This document shows, piece by piece, positions 1-8,234 of a stretch of DNA of 64,000 nucleotides (its first letter is position 1; each line of letters begins with the position of its first letter). The notes beneath the pieces are model-generated. The model saw only the letters and a program-made list of their open reading frames with translations. It ran no database searches and had not been told where the DNA came from. The position numbers and the translations under genes were made by a program. The stretch lies in assembly GCF_021502655.1 (NCBI RefSeq), contig NZ_JAKFFT010000002.1, forward strand, positions 992,001-1,056,000, in the 5' to 3' direction. Source of the stretch: Dyadobacter sp. CY347 (GTDB taxonomy: Bacteria; Bacteroidota; Bacteroidia; Cytophagales; Spirosomataceae).

Positions 1-111
1 AAGGATTAAGTATCTAACGAATGTCAGAATAGAGAAACAGCTGATAATATGTTTTCCTGAGTTCAAAACCACACGCACACTTGTCAGTCATTGCAACGAA
101 AGTTACGAAGT

Positions 112-214
112 AAAAAGTGACGGCTGCAAAGTCTCCGGCTATTTACCGCGGCGATTGCCGCTCCTTAAACCGCCTCCCGACTTTGCACCCAAGGGGCAAA
201 CCCCGTCACTTTTT
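112..214. repeat. Long-span inverted repeat upstream of ardA
   Basis: A perfect 12-base inverted repeat (AAAAAGTGACGG at 112-123, its complement at 203-214) encloses about 80 bases. Inside it a GCGGC/GCCGC hairpin lies at 148-161. The 10-mer GGCGATTGCC occurs at 150-159 and again at 229-238. The structure ends 66 bases before the ardA start. ArdA genes in conjugative elements are often read early after transfer from folded single-stranded leader DNA, so a foldable leader is plausible, but that role is inference. Confidence 0.55.
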
Positions 215-280
215 CTTCGATTGAAGGAGGCGATTGCCCTGAGCACAAAGCCAGGCTCGTAACTTCAAAGACTTTCAATC

Positions 281-838
281 ATGAAATCACTAGAAAATGC
301 TCCAAGAATTTATGTAGGCACTTACAAAATGTACAATTGCGGTTCACTCTTCGGGAAATGGTTTGATTTGACAGACTATGCCGGTGTAAAGGAGTTTTAT
401 CAGGATTGCTATGAATACCATCGTAATGAGTTTGATACGGAACTCATGTTTCAGGATTGGGAAAACACTCCTGACTTTCTGGTCTCCGAGTGCTGCTTGG
501 ATGAAAACGCCTTTCCATTTTTCCAGACCATCTCCGAAATGGATGGAGAGACGGCGGAAGCTTTCAAAGTTTACTCTGAACAGATTAATTGTTGGCCTGG
601 AAATGGCAAATCTTTGGATGAGCAAATCGATGCCTTTCAAGACAGCTACCGAGGGTATTTTGGTGGGTCGATGAAGGATGCGAAGGTGGAATATGCCTAT
701 CAGTACATTGAGGAGACGGGTTTGTTTGCAGATATGCCTACGACGCTTGAAAGGTATTTTGATTACGAGGCCTTTGCTCGCGATTTGTTTTTAGAAGGTT
801 ATACCGAGGTGTACTGTAGGCTTCCCATTTTTAGATGA
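281..838 (+). CDS. ardA: Antirestriction protein ArdA
   Basis: A 185-residue, strongly acidic protein that fits the ArdA family. ArdA proteins are DNA mimics that bind type I restriction-modification enzymes in place of B-form DNA and protect incoming mobile DNA. Visible family signs are the N-terminal block IYVGTYKMYNCGSL followed by WFDLTDY, and the ELMFQDWE segment near residue 55, with Asp/Glu spread along the whole chain. Length is slightly above the usual 165-170. The start follows a folded leader with inverted repeats. ArdA is normally carried by conjugative elements or plasmids, so it marks this end of the window as mobile or formerly mobile DNA. No conjugation genes are visible, so the rest of any element would lie to the left. 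Confidence 0.88.
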   Translation: MKSLENAPRIYVGTYKMYNCGSLFGKWFDLTDYAGVKEFYQDCYEYHRNEFDTELMFQDWENTPDFLVSECCLDENAFPFFQTISEMDGETAEAFKVYSEQINCWPGNGKSLDEQIDAFQDSYRGYFGGSMKDAKVEYAYQYIEETGLFADMPTTLERYFDYEAFARDLFLEGYTEVYCRLPIFR

Positions 839-842
839 GCTG

Positions 843-1739
843 TGATTTAGACTTGGTTGTTGATTTCAATGATTAAGTCTTCCTTTTTCATGGCACTTTT
901 TTTCAGCAATATGCGCTTTTGATTTGGAGTTAGTCCCTTCATTGACCTGTGTGGATGCTGACTGTTGTAATTATCAAGCCATTTGTCCGCAAGCGCCTCT
1001 CTGCTAGCATCATCCATGATTATTAATGTTCGCACACATCTGCCCGAGCTAAGAGCATCACTTACAAAATCCATACCGCGCGGCGTCCGCTCCAGGTTTC
1101 ATTCAAAGCCTTTGCCTCAATTAGAGGCTGTTTCAGCCTTTTTAGAATACGTCTTTTTCGCTTACGCCTTAGTTTGAGATCCATACTTCGATAGATTCGA
1201 AGCACTCGTTTGCGATTCCATTGTAGGCCTCTGTTCCTCAAATTACCGTAATACCAATCAAAACCTCTTGTCGGATGTTCTTCTGCCAACTCATTAAGCA
1301 TGTCTATAACAGGCAGGTCGTTTTTGACAGTTTTGTAATAGAAAACACCCGTACTTAACAGCAAAACACTGCAAGCCCGCTCAATGCTAAATCCAGCTTC
1401 CTGAGAAATATCGGAAGCTATTAGCCGCTTCTGAGCAGGCTTTAAAGCTTTTTTCGATGATCTCTTTTGCCAGCCTGTGATCAGGTCCAATTCCGCATAC
1501 ATGTGTTTCAGACGGCAGTTCTCCTCTTTGATTGCCTTCAATTCCGCCAGTTCCAAAGCTCCCATACCACTGTACTTCTTACGCCAATTGTACAAGCTAG
1601 CTTTGGAAATGCCATTTTCTCGAGCAACATCGTTTGCTTGTTTGCCAGAATCCAAGTCTTTGAAGATTTTGACGATCTAAGTTTCTGTGGATGTTTTTCC
1701 TTTCATAGCAGATTAAAATTAGAAAATTTGTCTAATTCA
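843..1739 (-). mobile_element. Decayed IS3-family insertion sequence
   Basis: The ends carry similar terminal repeats: TGATTTAGAC at 843-852 and TGAATTAGAC read inward from 1739, 9 of 10 matching and starting with TG as IS3-family elements do. Only about 0.9 kb remains, less than the 1.2-1.5 kb of intact members, because the transposase has an internal deletion. I see no clear target-site duplication. It starts five bases after the ardA stop codon. Confidence 0.7.
847..1706 (-). pseudogene. IS3-family transposase (orfA/orfB), broken
   Basis: Homology to the two-frame IS3 transposase is clear: a helix-turn-helix orfA (GISKASLYNWRKKY), then orfB text (SIERACSVL, ETWS, MDFVSDALSSGR, SREALA, NSQHPHRSMKGLTPNQ). 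At least four lesions are visible. A TAG at 1677-1679 interrupts orfA after nine codons from the ATG at 1706. A one-base deletion near LDHRLAKE puts orfA into the orfB frame. A 14-base insertion at 1075-1088 shifts frame between ETWS and MDFV. About 110 residues containing the rest of the DDE core are missing between SREALA and the C-terminal block. The A6G slippery heptamer for programmed -1 frameshifting survives at 1448-1454. Transposition function is lost. Confidence 0.85.
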
Positions 1740-1947
1740 TCACCACTCTATTTTTGGGAAAGCGTACAAGAGTAACTCGCATAATCATTCAATTCTTCGG
1801 AATAATCGAGCGATTTAATATAGCTAAATTGTGGAGTAGTAGACAAACTTATAATCCTGAAGAGGAAAGCAACAATTCTAGAAAAAGTGAAACGATATTT
1901 TTCTGCATGGGATTTCTTACGTACTTTGGAGTGTAACCTTCAATCAA

Positions 1948-2730
1948 ATGAGTAACAACCTTCTAAAAAACGTTTCAGATCTACCTCCAAGTATTGTTGT
2001 AGAACTTATCGCATCAACTATTGCCACAGCCGTCGTTTTTTTGGTTACTTATCTTAGCAAAGAGATTCTAATCCGAAAAGTGCCTGAGCTAGCCGAGTAC
2101 GAACTTTACATATACCTAGTATGGATCTTATTAATAGTTTGGTTAGTCCTAAGGTTCTACTTAAAAGTTAACGCAATCAGGTCATACCTTCCAGTCCTAA
2201 GGCCCACATTTCATATCTTGGAAAAAAGAATTTACCATAAATTCAACGCTCCTGATAGTGTGACACATCGCCGCACCTTCAAGCTGCGGTGTTTAAAAAA
2301 TGATACCCGAGTTTTTTCAGACAAGTTTATCTGGACTGGAGAGAAATATGACATTAGATGTCTCGAAAGGCGATATCAACTTGTACTCACCAATAAAGAA
2401 GCCTACTATGATACGTATGAAATAAGATTCGATCGTTTGCTCTCAGCAGGAGATGAAGTTGAGTTTACGGTGGAATGGGAGTGTGACAACAAAAGCCTTA
2501 GTGCGAGACCATTCTTCTCTACAACGATTTTGGCGCCAACGGACAAACTAATTATGGACCTTCATCTCGATTCTTCGTTGGGCGTGCTTGATGCAGCCTT
2601 AGACGTCTGTCACGCAGAAGGGGAAACCCCAAGACAGACTAATGCAAAATCACTGGATTCGGGTCGAGCTACCTGGGAGCTCTTAAAACCGAGTCTAATG
2701 TTCCATTATAAGGTTAGATGGATACCATGA
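1948..2730 (+). CDS. Two-TM membrane protein with C-terminal soluble domain
   Basis: I do not recognise this 260-residue protein. Two hydrophobic helices are visible near residues 16-36 and 53-72, separated by a short charged loop. The rest (about 75-260) is soluble with alternating polar/hydrophobic stretches that look beta-rich, including WECDNKSLSARPFF and a C-terminus ending VRWIP. The layout of two N-terminal TM helices plus a beta-rich domain resembles effectors of nucleotide-signalling defence systems such as CBASS Cap15, but no cyclase or sensor gene is nearby and the resemblance is of architecture only. Its stop overlaps the downstream deformylase start as ATGA, so the two are probably co-translated. 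The gene is AT-rich like its surroundings. Confidence 0.7.
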   Translation: MSNNLLKNVSDLPPSIVVELIASTIATAVVFLVTYLSKEILIRKVPELAEYELYIYLVWILLIVWLVLRFYLKVNAIRSYLPVLRPTFHILEKRIYHKFNAPDSVTHRRTFKLRCLKNDTRVFSDKFIWTGEKYDIRCLERRYQLVLTNKEAYYDTYEIRFDRLLSAGDEVEFTVEWECDNKSLSARPFFSTTILAPTDKLIMDLHLDSSLGVLDAALDVCHAEGETPRQTNAKSLDSGRATWELLKPSLMFHYKVRWIP

Positions 2731-3239
2731 ACCAAGAAATTCATATGAAAAATATCATCGAACTAAGCAAAGAAGATTTCATTTCCAACAATATCCTCCG
2801 TAAAGTAAGTAAAATAGTGGAGCATGACGATCCGCAAATAACGCAGGATATTTTAGAACTGATCCAGGCGTTTGAAAGTAGTCTAATCTCTGTCGGCCTG
2901 TCTGCTCCTCAAATAGGAATTTTTAAGAGAATTATTGTTGTAAATATTAAAAAAGATCAAAATCCCGATCATATAGTCATGATCAATCCAGAAATTATAC
3001 AAATTACCGGTAGTAAAAAGATTATGAAAGAAACATGCCTATCACTCCCCAATTTTCGCGGTCCAGTCCAGCGCAAAGATAAGGTAAGAGTTAAATACCT
3101 TGGTATGGAAGGAAATGTGAAAATTGAAGATTATACTGGATTTATGTCAAGGGTTATTCAACATGAGATAGATCACCTATTAGGGGTACTTTATGTAGAC
3201 CGGATGAATTCACTTAGTCTTCTCGAGTCAGTAAACTAG
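2727..3239 (+). CDS. Peptide deformylase-like metalloprotease
   Basis: A 170-residue protein with all three peptide deformylase motifs in order: GLSAPQIG (canonical GxGLAAxQ), ETCLS (canonical EGCLS, whose Cys binds the metal) and HEIDHLLG (HExxH with both metal-binding His and the catalytic Glu). It should therefore remove formyl groups from N-terminal methionine or process a similar substrate. Thr replaces the Gly of motif II, so it is a divergent copy. The ATG at 2727 overlaps the preceding stop by four bases; an ATG nine bases upstream and another at 2745 are alternatives. It does not sit with fmt, and its coupling to a membrane protein in accessory DNA is unusual. It may be an extra, specialised deformylase. 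Confidence 0.82.
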   Translation: MNQEIHMKNIIELSKEDFISNNILRKVSKIVEHDDPQITQDILELIQAFESSLISVGLSAPQIGIFKRIIVVNIKKDQNPDHIVMINPEIIQITGSKKIMKETCLSLPNFRGPVQRKDKVRVKYLGMEGNVKIEDYTGFMSRVIQHEIDHLLGVLYVDRMNSLSLLESVN

Positions 3240-3663
3240 CCACCATATTATAGAACTTTTCGTGGATCATACAGCAAAGATCACTTCACTGTTCTTGTAC
3301 TCTTTATATACGCGAAATTCACCCGTCTCAAAAAAATCCATTATTGAATCAATTTTCAAATGTGTAACAACACCCCTGTACGTATACAAAATTAACATCT
3401 GCTGACACTCAATTTCGCCCTCTTAATCATCCTGATAAGATCATTAGTGAACAGCAAATATGGGTGAAGAAAAATAAAGTCAAATATATGTCGTCAAATT
3501 CATAGTCGGCTATGTTACAACAAACAAAATTCTTCGCACTTGCCTGATGGACTTCAGTCTTCGCTTGCCTTACTGATGAATCTAGAAAGTCCACACGAAA
3601 GGGTTCGTCACTAAATAGTTTTACCAAACTATTCGCTTATTATTGCATTTTTAAAATTGTTCT
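3240..3663. other. Intergenic, possible small or decayed gene on minus strand
   Basis: No recognised gene. On the minus strand a clean 43-codon frame runs from an ATG at 3398 to a stop at 3267 and reads like real protein (THLKIDSIMDFFETGEF, then VYKEYKNSEVIFAV). A second 66-codon minus frame lies at 3427-3627 in another phase. Together they could be a frameshifted remnant of one gene, or chance in AT-rich DNA. Confidence 0.25.
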
Positions 3664-4296
3664 ATGGATGTAAGATACACCTTTCGAGATCTAATTGTAT
3701 ATTTATTGACCGGATTAGTTTGCGGCATTTTGACAATCATTGCATATCCTAACCTATTCAACATTTTATATCAGTTGTTAATGGTTTTGAAGGAAAAGGA
3801 TATTATGACCGTCGTTTTATTAGTCGGAGGTATGCCTACACTTTATATACTGGGACACCTAGTTCAGATTGTAGACCTAATCTTAAGTTTTCACTTGCCA
3901 AAAGTATTCAAGCAGTATGCACACGCCCCATACCATCACAAAAAACGATACGTGATGCAAAGGTGGCTATACTTCTTTTTGGCTTCCTCCACAGTAGAAT
4001 ATCGAGTTGAAAAGCGGGGGTTAAGCTCAAGCGAGTTTTCGAAAATGAAGTATAAAATTATTTATAATGGAAAAACTAACGAAGCAGAAGCTGAGTACAA
4101 TTACCTAATCAAAGATCTTTTTAACTGTCTAAGAGCATTCACTTTTTTATTAGCAATTAAGATTAGCATCGATCAAAGGCCCTGGCCAGTAATTTTATTC
4201 TACATAATATTGTATCTTCTTTTTTGGATAAAGGCATATAATGCCGCAAAAAATTACACATATTCGATCACAGGCCTGTATAATGCAATGTCATAA
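3664..4296 (+). CDS. Multi-TM membrane protein, unknown
   Basis: I do not recognise this 210-residue protein. Hydrophobic segments lie near residues 10-30, 47-70, 150-166 and 176-195, so three or four membrane helices are likely. A basic cytoplasmic-type stretch around residues 78-105 (HHKKRYVMQR) and a charged region near 110-145 lie between the second and third. It has no signal peptide or known motif visible. Base composition is strongly AT-rich, like the flanking transposase remnants, which suggests horizontally acquired DNA. It is about 0.4 kb from the membrane protein/deformylase pair in the same direction, but a shared transcript is unproven. Confidence 0.65.
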   Translation: MDVRYTFRDLIVYLLTGLVCGILTIIAYPNLFNILYQLLMVLKEKDIMTVVLLVGGMPTLYILGHLVQIVDLILSFHLPKVFKQYAHAPYHHKKRYVMQRWLYFFLASSTVEYRVEKRGLSSSEFSKMKYKIIYNGKTNEAEAEYNYLIKDLFNCLRAFTFLLAIKISIDQRPWPVILFYIILYLLFWIKAYNAAKNYTYSITGLYNAMS

Positions 4297-4389
4297 CACT
4301 TAGTTTGTAAATTTCCATTTTTGTCTCTTTCCTTATTTGTATTGCAGTTAATTTCTTATTTAATTATTTATTTATACGCGTTTGAGCAG

Positions 4390-5130
4390 TAAACTATATT
4401 TCTGTTAACATAAATACTATCGGTAGCAGCTCAATAAGTTAGGCAGATTAAGGTTAGCTTCGGCTGTTTTTGATGATTTGAAAATTCTTTCCCTGCGAAT
4501 ATAATATTTTAGACTAGATATTGCATTTCTTTAGTTTGATTCACAGGCTTGATATACAGGCTCTTATAGCTTATCGAGTCTAATTTTACAACAATAGTAA
4601 TTTTGTTACTCATTCTACCAAGTTAATAAGATCCCCTGGTGATTAGCAATAATGACTATGTCTTGATCCCAATGACCGACTTCCATGTTGGTTTCAACTA
4701 GGAGTTGTCGCAGCTATGTGCCTATTCTATTTGGAATTGCTCTGCCTTGATTGCTGCTTACTTTCAATTGTACTTTTTTTTTCTTGTAGCGGATGCGTAA
4801 ATATTAAATCAGTGGCTCGTAATCAGTGTATTTTTTGAGTGTATGGGTTAGTACATAGACTCATGGCTGACTCTAATGTTATTAAATTGAATTGCAAGGT
4901 CCCACACATTTGCTCGCGAGAGTGTCGTTCTTTCTGAGCGCCAATAACTGGTTCTTTAAACTCGCCGTTTATTTTATAACTGGCGTGTTTATTTTGATTG
5001 CCACTCAGGATTTGAGCGCAGTTGATAATATGACCTGATATAGTAGTTTATTCGTGATTCATTGCTTATTGTGAACGGACTCTAACAAAAGCAATGATAC
5101 TTGTCTGACACATTTTTGGTCGTAAAAGAC
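4390..5130 (-). pseudogene. Decayed IS30-family transposase
   Basis: The 1.1 kb between 4297 and 5406 has no open gene, but minus-strand translation in shifting frames recovers IS30 transposase signatures in the right order: SREQMCGT near 4900 (SPEQIVGT in intact copies), VSHESMY (VSHExIY), AIPNRI (QIPNRI), VETNMEVGHWDQDIVI and ANHQGILLT (GHWEGDTVIGKNHQGALLTL), NKITIVVKLDS, then GKEFSNHQ near 4460 (DNGKEFANH). Several stops and frameshifts separate them. The N-terminal third is only weakly traceable toward 5130. No terminal repeats were identified, so the boundaries are approximate. The remaining intergenic sequence on both sides shows nothing else. Confidence 0.6.
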
Positions 5131-5406
5131 AGTCTATCTGATATCACCCTGCGACCCGACTTTAACTCACGTCGGATGGCGATATATTTTCATAGAGTTT
5201 ATTTGATTCGACACCATAAAACGATCAGAATTTCTCTTTATTAGCCGACTCGTTTTTTTCCAGCATCAAAGCAATCAGAAGACAAATGCACTTCACCATT
5301 GACTTCCAGATTGGACATTAATTAATTGTTAATTAAAGTGCTGATGCACTACGCTTTACCGATAATTGAAGTTCTGTTGCTCATTTAATATCTCTAAAAC
5401 ATTTTT

Positions 5407-6057
5407 TTATCCTCTAATATCTGATTTTAAATCCCTTACACCGCTCAGTCCAGTATATAAAAGGTAAACATCTAAATTTTCGTTATCGATCAAAAATCCA
5501 TCATAATCTTTTATAGGCGTTGTTCCAATCAGTTGCAATATTTTTGGAGCGCTACCACTATTAATAAATAGGCAATGGGCACCACTATAATAAGGATAAT
5601 TGCATTTTCGCGGCTGATATATATTTTTTTCAACAGCATGTTCAGATAAGGGGCCTTTGCCCCATGGATCGCATATAAATATATCAAAGCTTCGTTTAAA
5701 TCGGTTTATTTGCTCCAAGGCGAATAAAAAAAAATTGGATGCGCAGACAAAATCATCCTCCAATACAACCGTAATTCCAATACGATCGACCGGAATAACT
5801 TCCAGTGCATGCGTATGTGCAATCCAGCATCCAATAATACCTTTTTGATGTACATGATTTTGTACATACGCCTCTACGCCGGCGTTTAAATATTTTTTAA
5901 ATTTCGGATTGCTGTTATCGAATATCACTCCTTGAATATGAGTGAGGTCATATGGGAATTGACTTAATAAGTTTTTTATCAGTACCCGCCTTTTGGCATT
6001 AGATAGCAAATTGATATAATGTATCGATGTGATCTGGTTTAAGATGTCTAATCGCAT
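5407..6057 (-). CDS. Glycosyltransferase family 25 (LPS-type) protein
   Basis: A 216-residue protein resembling GT25 glycosyltransferases, which add sugars to lipopolysaccharide or related glycans from nucleotide-sugar donors. Visible marks are the N-terminal IHYINLLSNAKRR block (the YVINLxxxxxR start of the family), GIIGCWIAHTHALE near residues 73-86 (family GxxGCxxSH) and the metal/donor-binding acidic motif LEDDF at 99-103. A later YPYYSGAHCLFIN segment matches the conserved G-A-YxI region. Length is near the family minimum. It is transcribed away from the radical SAM/glycosyltransferase row, with about 97 bases between the starts, so it is likely part of the same glycan locus. Confidence 0.75.
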   Translation of the reverse strand: MRLDILNQITSIHYINLLSNAKRRVLIKNLLSQFPYDLTHIQGVIFDNSNPKFKKYLNAGVEAYVQNHVHQKGIIGCWIAHTHALEVIPVDRIGITVVLEDDFVCASNFFLFALEQINRFKRSFDIFICDPWGKGPLSEHAVEKNIYQPRKCNYPYYSGAHCLFINSGSAPKILQLIGTTPIKDYDGFLIDNENLDVYLLYTGLSGVRDLKSDIRG

Positions 6058-6154
6058 GTTTTTTTTTGCAATTTAAGCTATTACAGTTAATTAGCAGGTA
6101 AAATTTGTGTTATATTACACTCATTATGTGAGTAGTATTGAAATCCTAACCTTA

Positions 6155-7048
6155 ATGCAGCCACTTTATTTAAGAAGCGCCGAATATAATATTGTTGAAC
6201 ATTGCAACTTGCGTTGTGCGGGATGCGACCATGCATCTCCCTTATTGCCCAAAACCTTTCTGTCATTAGTCAACTTCGAGAAGGATCTGCTTGCTTTGAA
6301 ACATACGGCCAGAATCGGAACTTTTAAACTTTTGGGTGGTGAACCAACCCTTCACCCGCAGATAATACAATTCATATTAAAAGTTAAGTCACTAGACTTT
6401 ACGGAAACAGTGTGCGTCATCACCAACGGGACAGTATTGCATAAAATGGATGATCGATTTTGGCAGGAGGTGGATCTGTTACAGGTCACGATTTATCCCA
6501 ACGTGGTTGTCAAGATGACCGTTGAAGAAATGCAGGCTAAGGCGGATAGCTTCGGAGTAAGACTGGAAATAGAGGACAAACGATATTTCCGTCATACGAT
6601 CATGGATGAAAAAATTCTAGACGCAGAATTGGTTAAGGATATTTTTAAAGCTTGTGAACTCCCCACTACTTATGCATGTCATACGGTTCGTCATGGTCGT
6701 TTCTACAAATGTTCACCCGCTGCCTTTACTGCCGAGCGTCTACTTCTTAGGGGAGAGCTTTATGATGATTCCGGTGATTATATACAATTGGAAGACAAGG
6801 AAGATATGAGTGTAGCATTAGAGGCCTACCTAAACTCTGATGCCCCACTGCCCTCTTGTGCATATTGCTTGGGTACCTGCGGGACATCCTTTGAAAGCTA
6901 TCAGATATCACAGCAGATATTAAAGGCCAATAGGTCGGTTATTGCGCATAACTCGGACACCAGAATTGAAGATTTACTTGACAGGGCGCACCTGCAAAAA
7001 CGGTTGCAGCTATTAAACATGACAAATTACCGCCACGGAGAAGTTTAA
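6155..7048 (+). CDS. Radical SAM enzyme with likely auxiliary Fe-S site
   Basis: A 297-residue protein with the radical SAM 4Fe-4S motif CNLRCAGC (CxxxCxxC, Cys 17, 21, 24) and the SAM-binding GGEP at 61-64. C-terminally, Cys 175 and 186 frame an HGRFYKC segment (C-x5-G-x4-C) and a further CAYCLGTC (Cys 235, 238, 242) follows, which together look like a SPASM/twitch-type auxiliary cluster. Such enzymes modify peptides, sugars or alcohols by radical chemistry. I chose the ATG at 6155, 16 residues before the first cluster Cys; an upstream in-frame GTG at 6107 is possible. It is the first gene of a tight row with glycosyltransferases and methyltransferases, so a glycan or glycosylated product is the likely substrate. 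No precursor peptide gene is visible next to it. Confidence 0.85.
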   Translation: MQPLYLRSAEYNIVEHCNLRCAGCDHASPLLPKTFLSLVNFEKDLLALKHTARIGTFKLLGGEPTLHPQIIQFILKVKSLDFTETVCVITNGTVLHKMDDRFWQEVDLLQVTIYPNVVVKMTVEEMQAKADSFGVRLEIEDKRYFRHTIMDEKILDAELVKDIFKACELPTTYACHTVRHGRFYKCSPAAFTAERLLLRGELYDDSGDYIQLEDKEDMSVALEAYLNSDAPLPSCAYCLGTCGTSFESYQISQQILKANRSVIAHNSDTRIEDLLDRAHLQKRLQLLNMTNYRHGEV

Positions 7049-7049
7049 T

Positions 7050-8234
7050 ATGAGAATCATTTCTTTTATGAATGTCAGTAACTTGAACAATCTGAGTACT
7101 GACTCCGGATATAAATTTTACGACATCTTGGCCGATGAGTTTATTTCCTCCGGTCACGAATTCATCTTTGTCGGCCCCGCTCCACTGCGGTGCACTAAAG
7201 CCGGTTTTATTCCATTTGATTTTGGATCCAATAAATATGAGTTTCGGTTCAATTTTAATATTGAAATAGTTTCAGCCATAATAGGTTCAGCAGATCCGGA
7301 TATAATTATGGTAAACCAAGTGGAACTGGTCCCGCATTTTTGCATTTGCCTTGAGGTTTTGGGCAATATCACCGCAAGGGTAGTTACCTACGCACACTAT
7401 ATTCCGTTCTCCTTGGATCAGCAAGGTTTTCTTCATGCTGACAGCTCCTTGAACGCCCGCGGACTAAACGAAGTTATCAAGCATGCCTTTTTTTCTGGCA
7501 TGGAGATGGCTGAACTGGTTTTTTTGCACAGCACCTTTGCAAGGGATTATATTGTGATATCGGCGCAGCAGACCGGAAGAAAAGTTGATCTACATAAATT
7601 TGTAATAGTGCCACCGCCAAGGGATGAGAATCTCTATGTTGATTTTCCTGTGGTTTCCGATAATCGGGAAATACTTTACAACCACCGATTATACGAACAT
7701 TATGGCGCGGAATATTTGGTGCAGTTAATTCCAAGTTTAACTGCTATTGGAGCCAATATTACAATATTGGATATTTTAGGCAGCAGGACCGCCAAACGTA
7801 GGGCACTGGACCACTCCCCAGATATTTTGCGGGCCCGGTTAAAATCGTACTCGGATGTGCGCGTCATCGAAAATGGTGCTTTCGGTTTCGAGTATCGGTC
7901 AATTATTCAGGGTACTCGATTCGCTCTGGCTCCAATGCGACCAAACTGTACTTGGTCGATGTCCTGTATTGATTGCATGGCTATGGGCAAGCCGGTATTA
8001 GCTCCAGACATTGCCTGGTTTCGGGAGTTCATACCAGTTGAACTTTTGTTTAGCGATGGAGAGGAAGCGTCGGAAATCGCGTATCGCCTCCTTTATGATG
8101 ATGTTTTTTATAAAGAAATGGCGTTAGCATGCTCATTACGGACCCGTCATTTGTCTTCCAATACTATAGCAAGGCTGTTCATTAAAGAATTTTTAAAGCT
8201 AAAAGAAAATATACATGCAGACAGAGTCACTTGA
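7050..8234 (+). CDS. GT4-like glycosyltransferase
   Basis: A 394-residue protein with the two-Rossmann GT-B look of GT4 glycosyltransferases. The N-terminal half shows alternating strands and helices; the C-terminal half has ILDILGSR, then a region with APMRPNCTWSMSCIDCMAMGKPVLAPD near 295-325, equivalent to the GT4 donor-binding E-x7-E region, with Cys-Ile-Asp-Cys in place of the usual first Glu segment. It starts one base after the radical SAM stop and overlaps the next gene by 20 bases, so it belongs to one transcription unit. The acceptor and sugar are unknown. Confidence 0.72.
   Translation: MRIISFMNVSNLNNLSTDSGYKFYDILADEFISSGHEFIFVGPAPLRCTKAGFIPFDFGSNKYEFRFNFNIEIVSAIIGSADPDIIMVNQVELVPHFCICLEVLGNITARVVTYAHYIPFSLDQQGFLHADSSLNARGLNEVIKHAFFSGMEMAELVFLHSTFARDYIVISAQQTGRKVDLHKFVIVPPPRDENLYVDFPVVSDNREILYNHRLYEHYGAEYLVQLIPSLTAIGANITILDILGSRTAKRRALDHSPDILRARLKSYSDVRVIENGAFGFEYRSIIQGTRFALAPMRPNCTWSMSCIDCMAMGKPVLAPDIAWFREFIPVELLFSDGEEASEIAYRLLYDDVFYKEMALACSLRTRHLSSNTIARLFIKEFLKLKENIHADRVT

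Noticed and set aside
1754-1936. 60-codon plus-strand frame between the IS3 remnant and the two-TM gene
   Set aside because: No recognisable motif, composition like surrounding non-coding DNA, and partly next to the IS end; probably chance.
1948-4296. A full CBASS or Pycsar defence system
   Set aside because: No nucleotidyltransferase/cyclase gene is present next to the membrane proteins; only architecture is suggestive.
5657-5848. Open frame on the plus strand opposite the GT25 gene
   Set aside because: It is antisense to a gene with clear GT25 motifs and has no features of its own.
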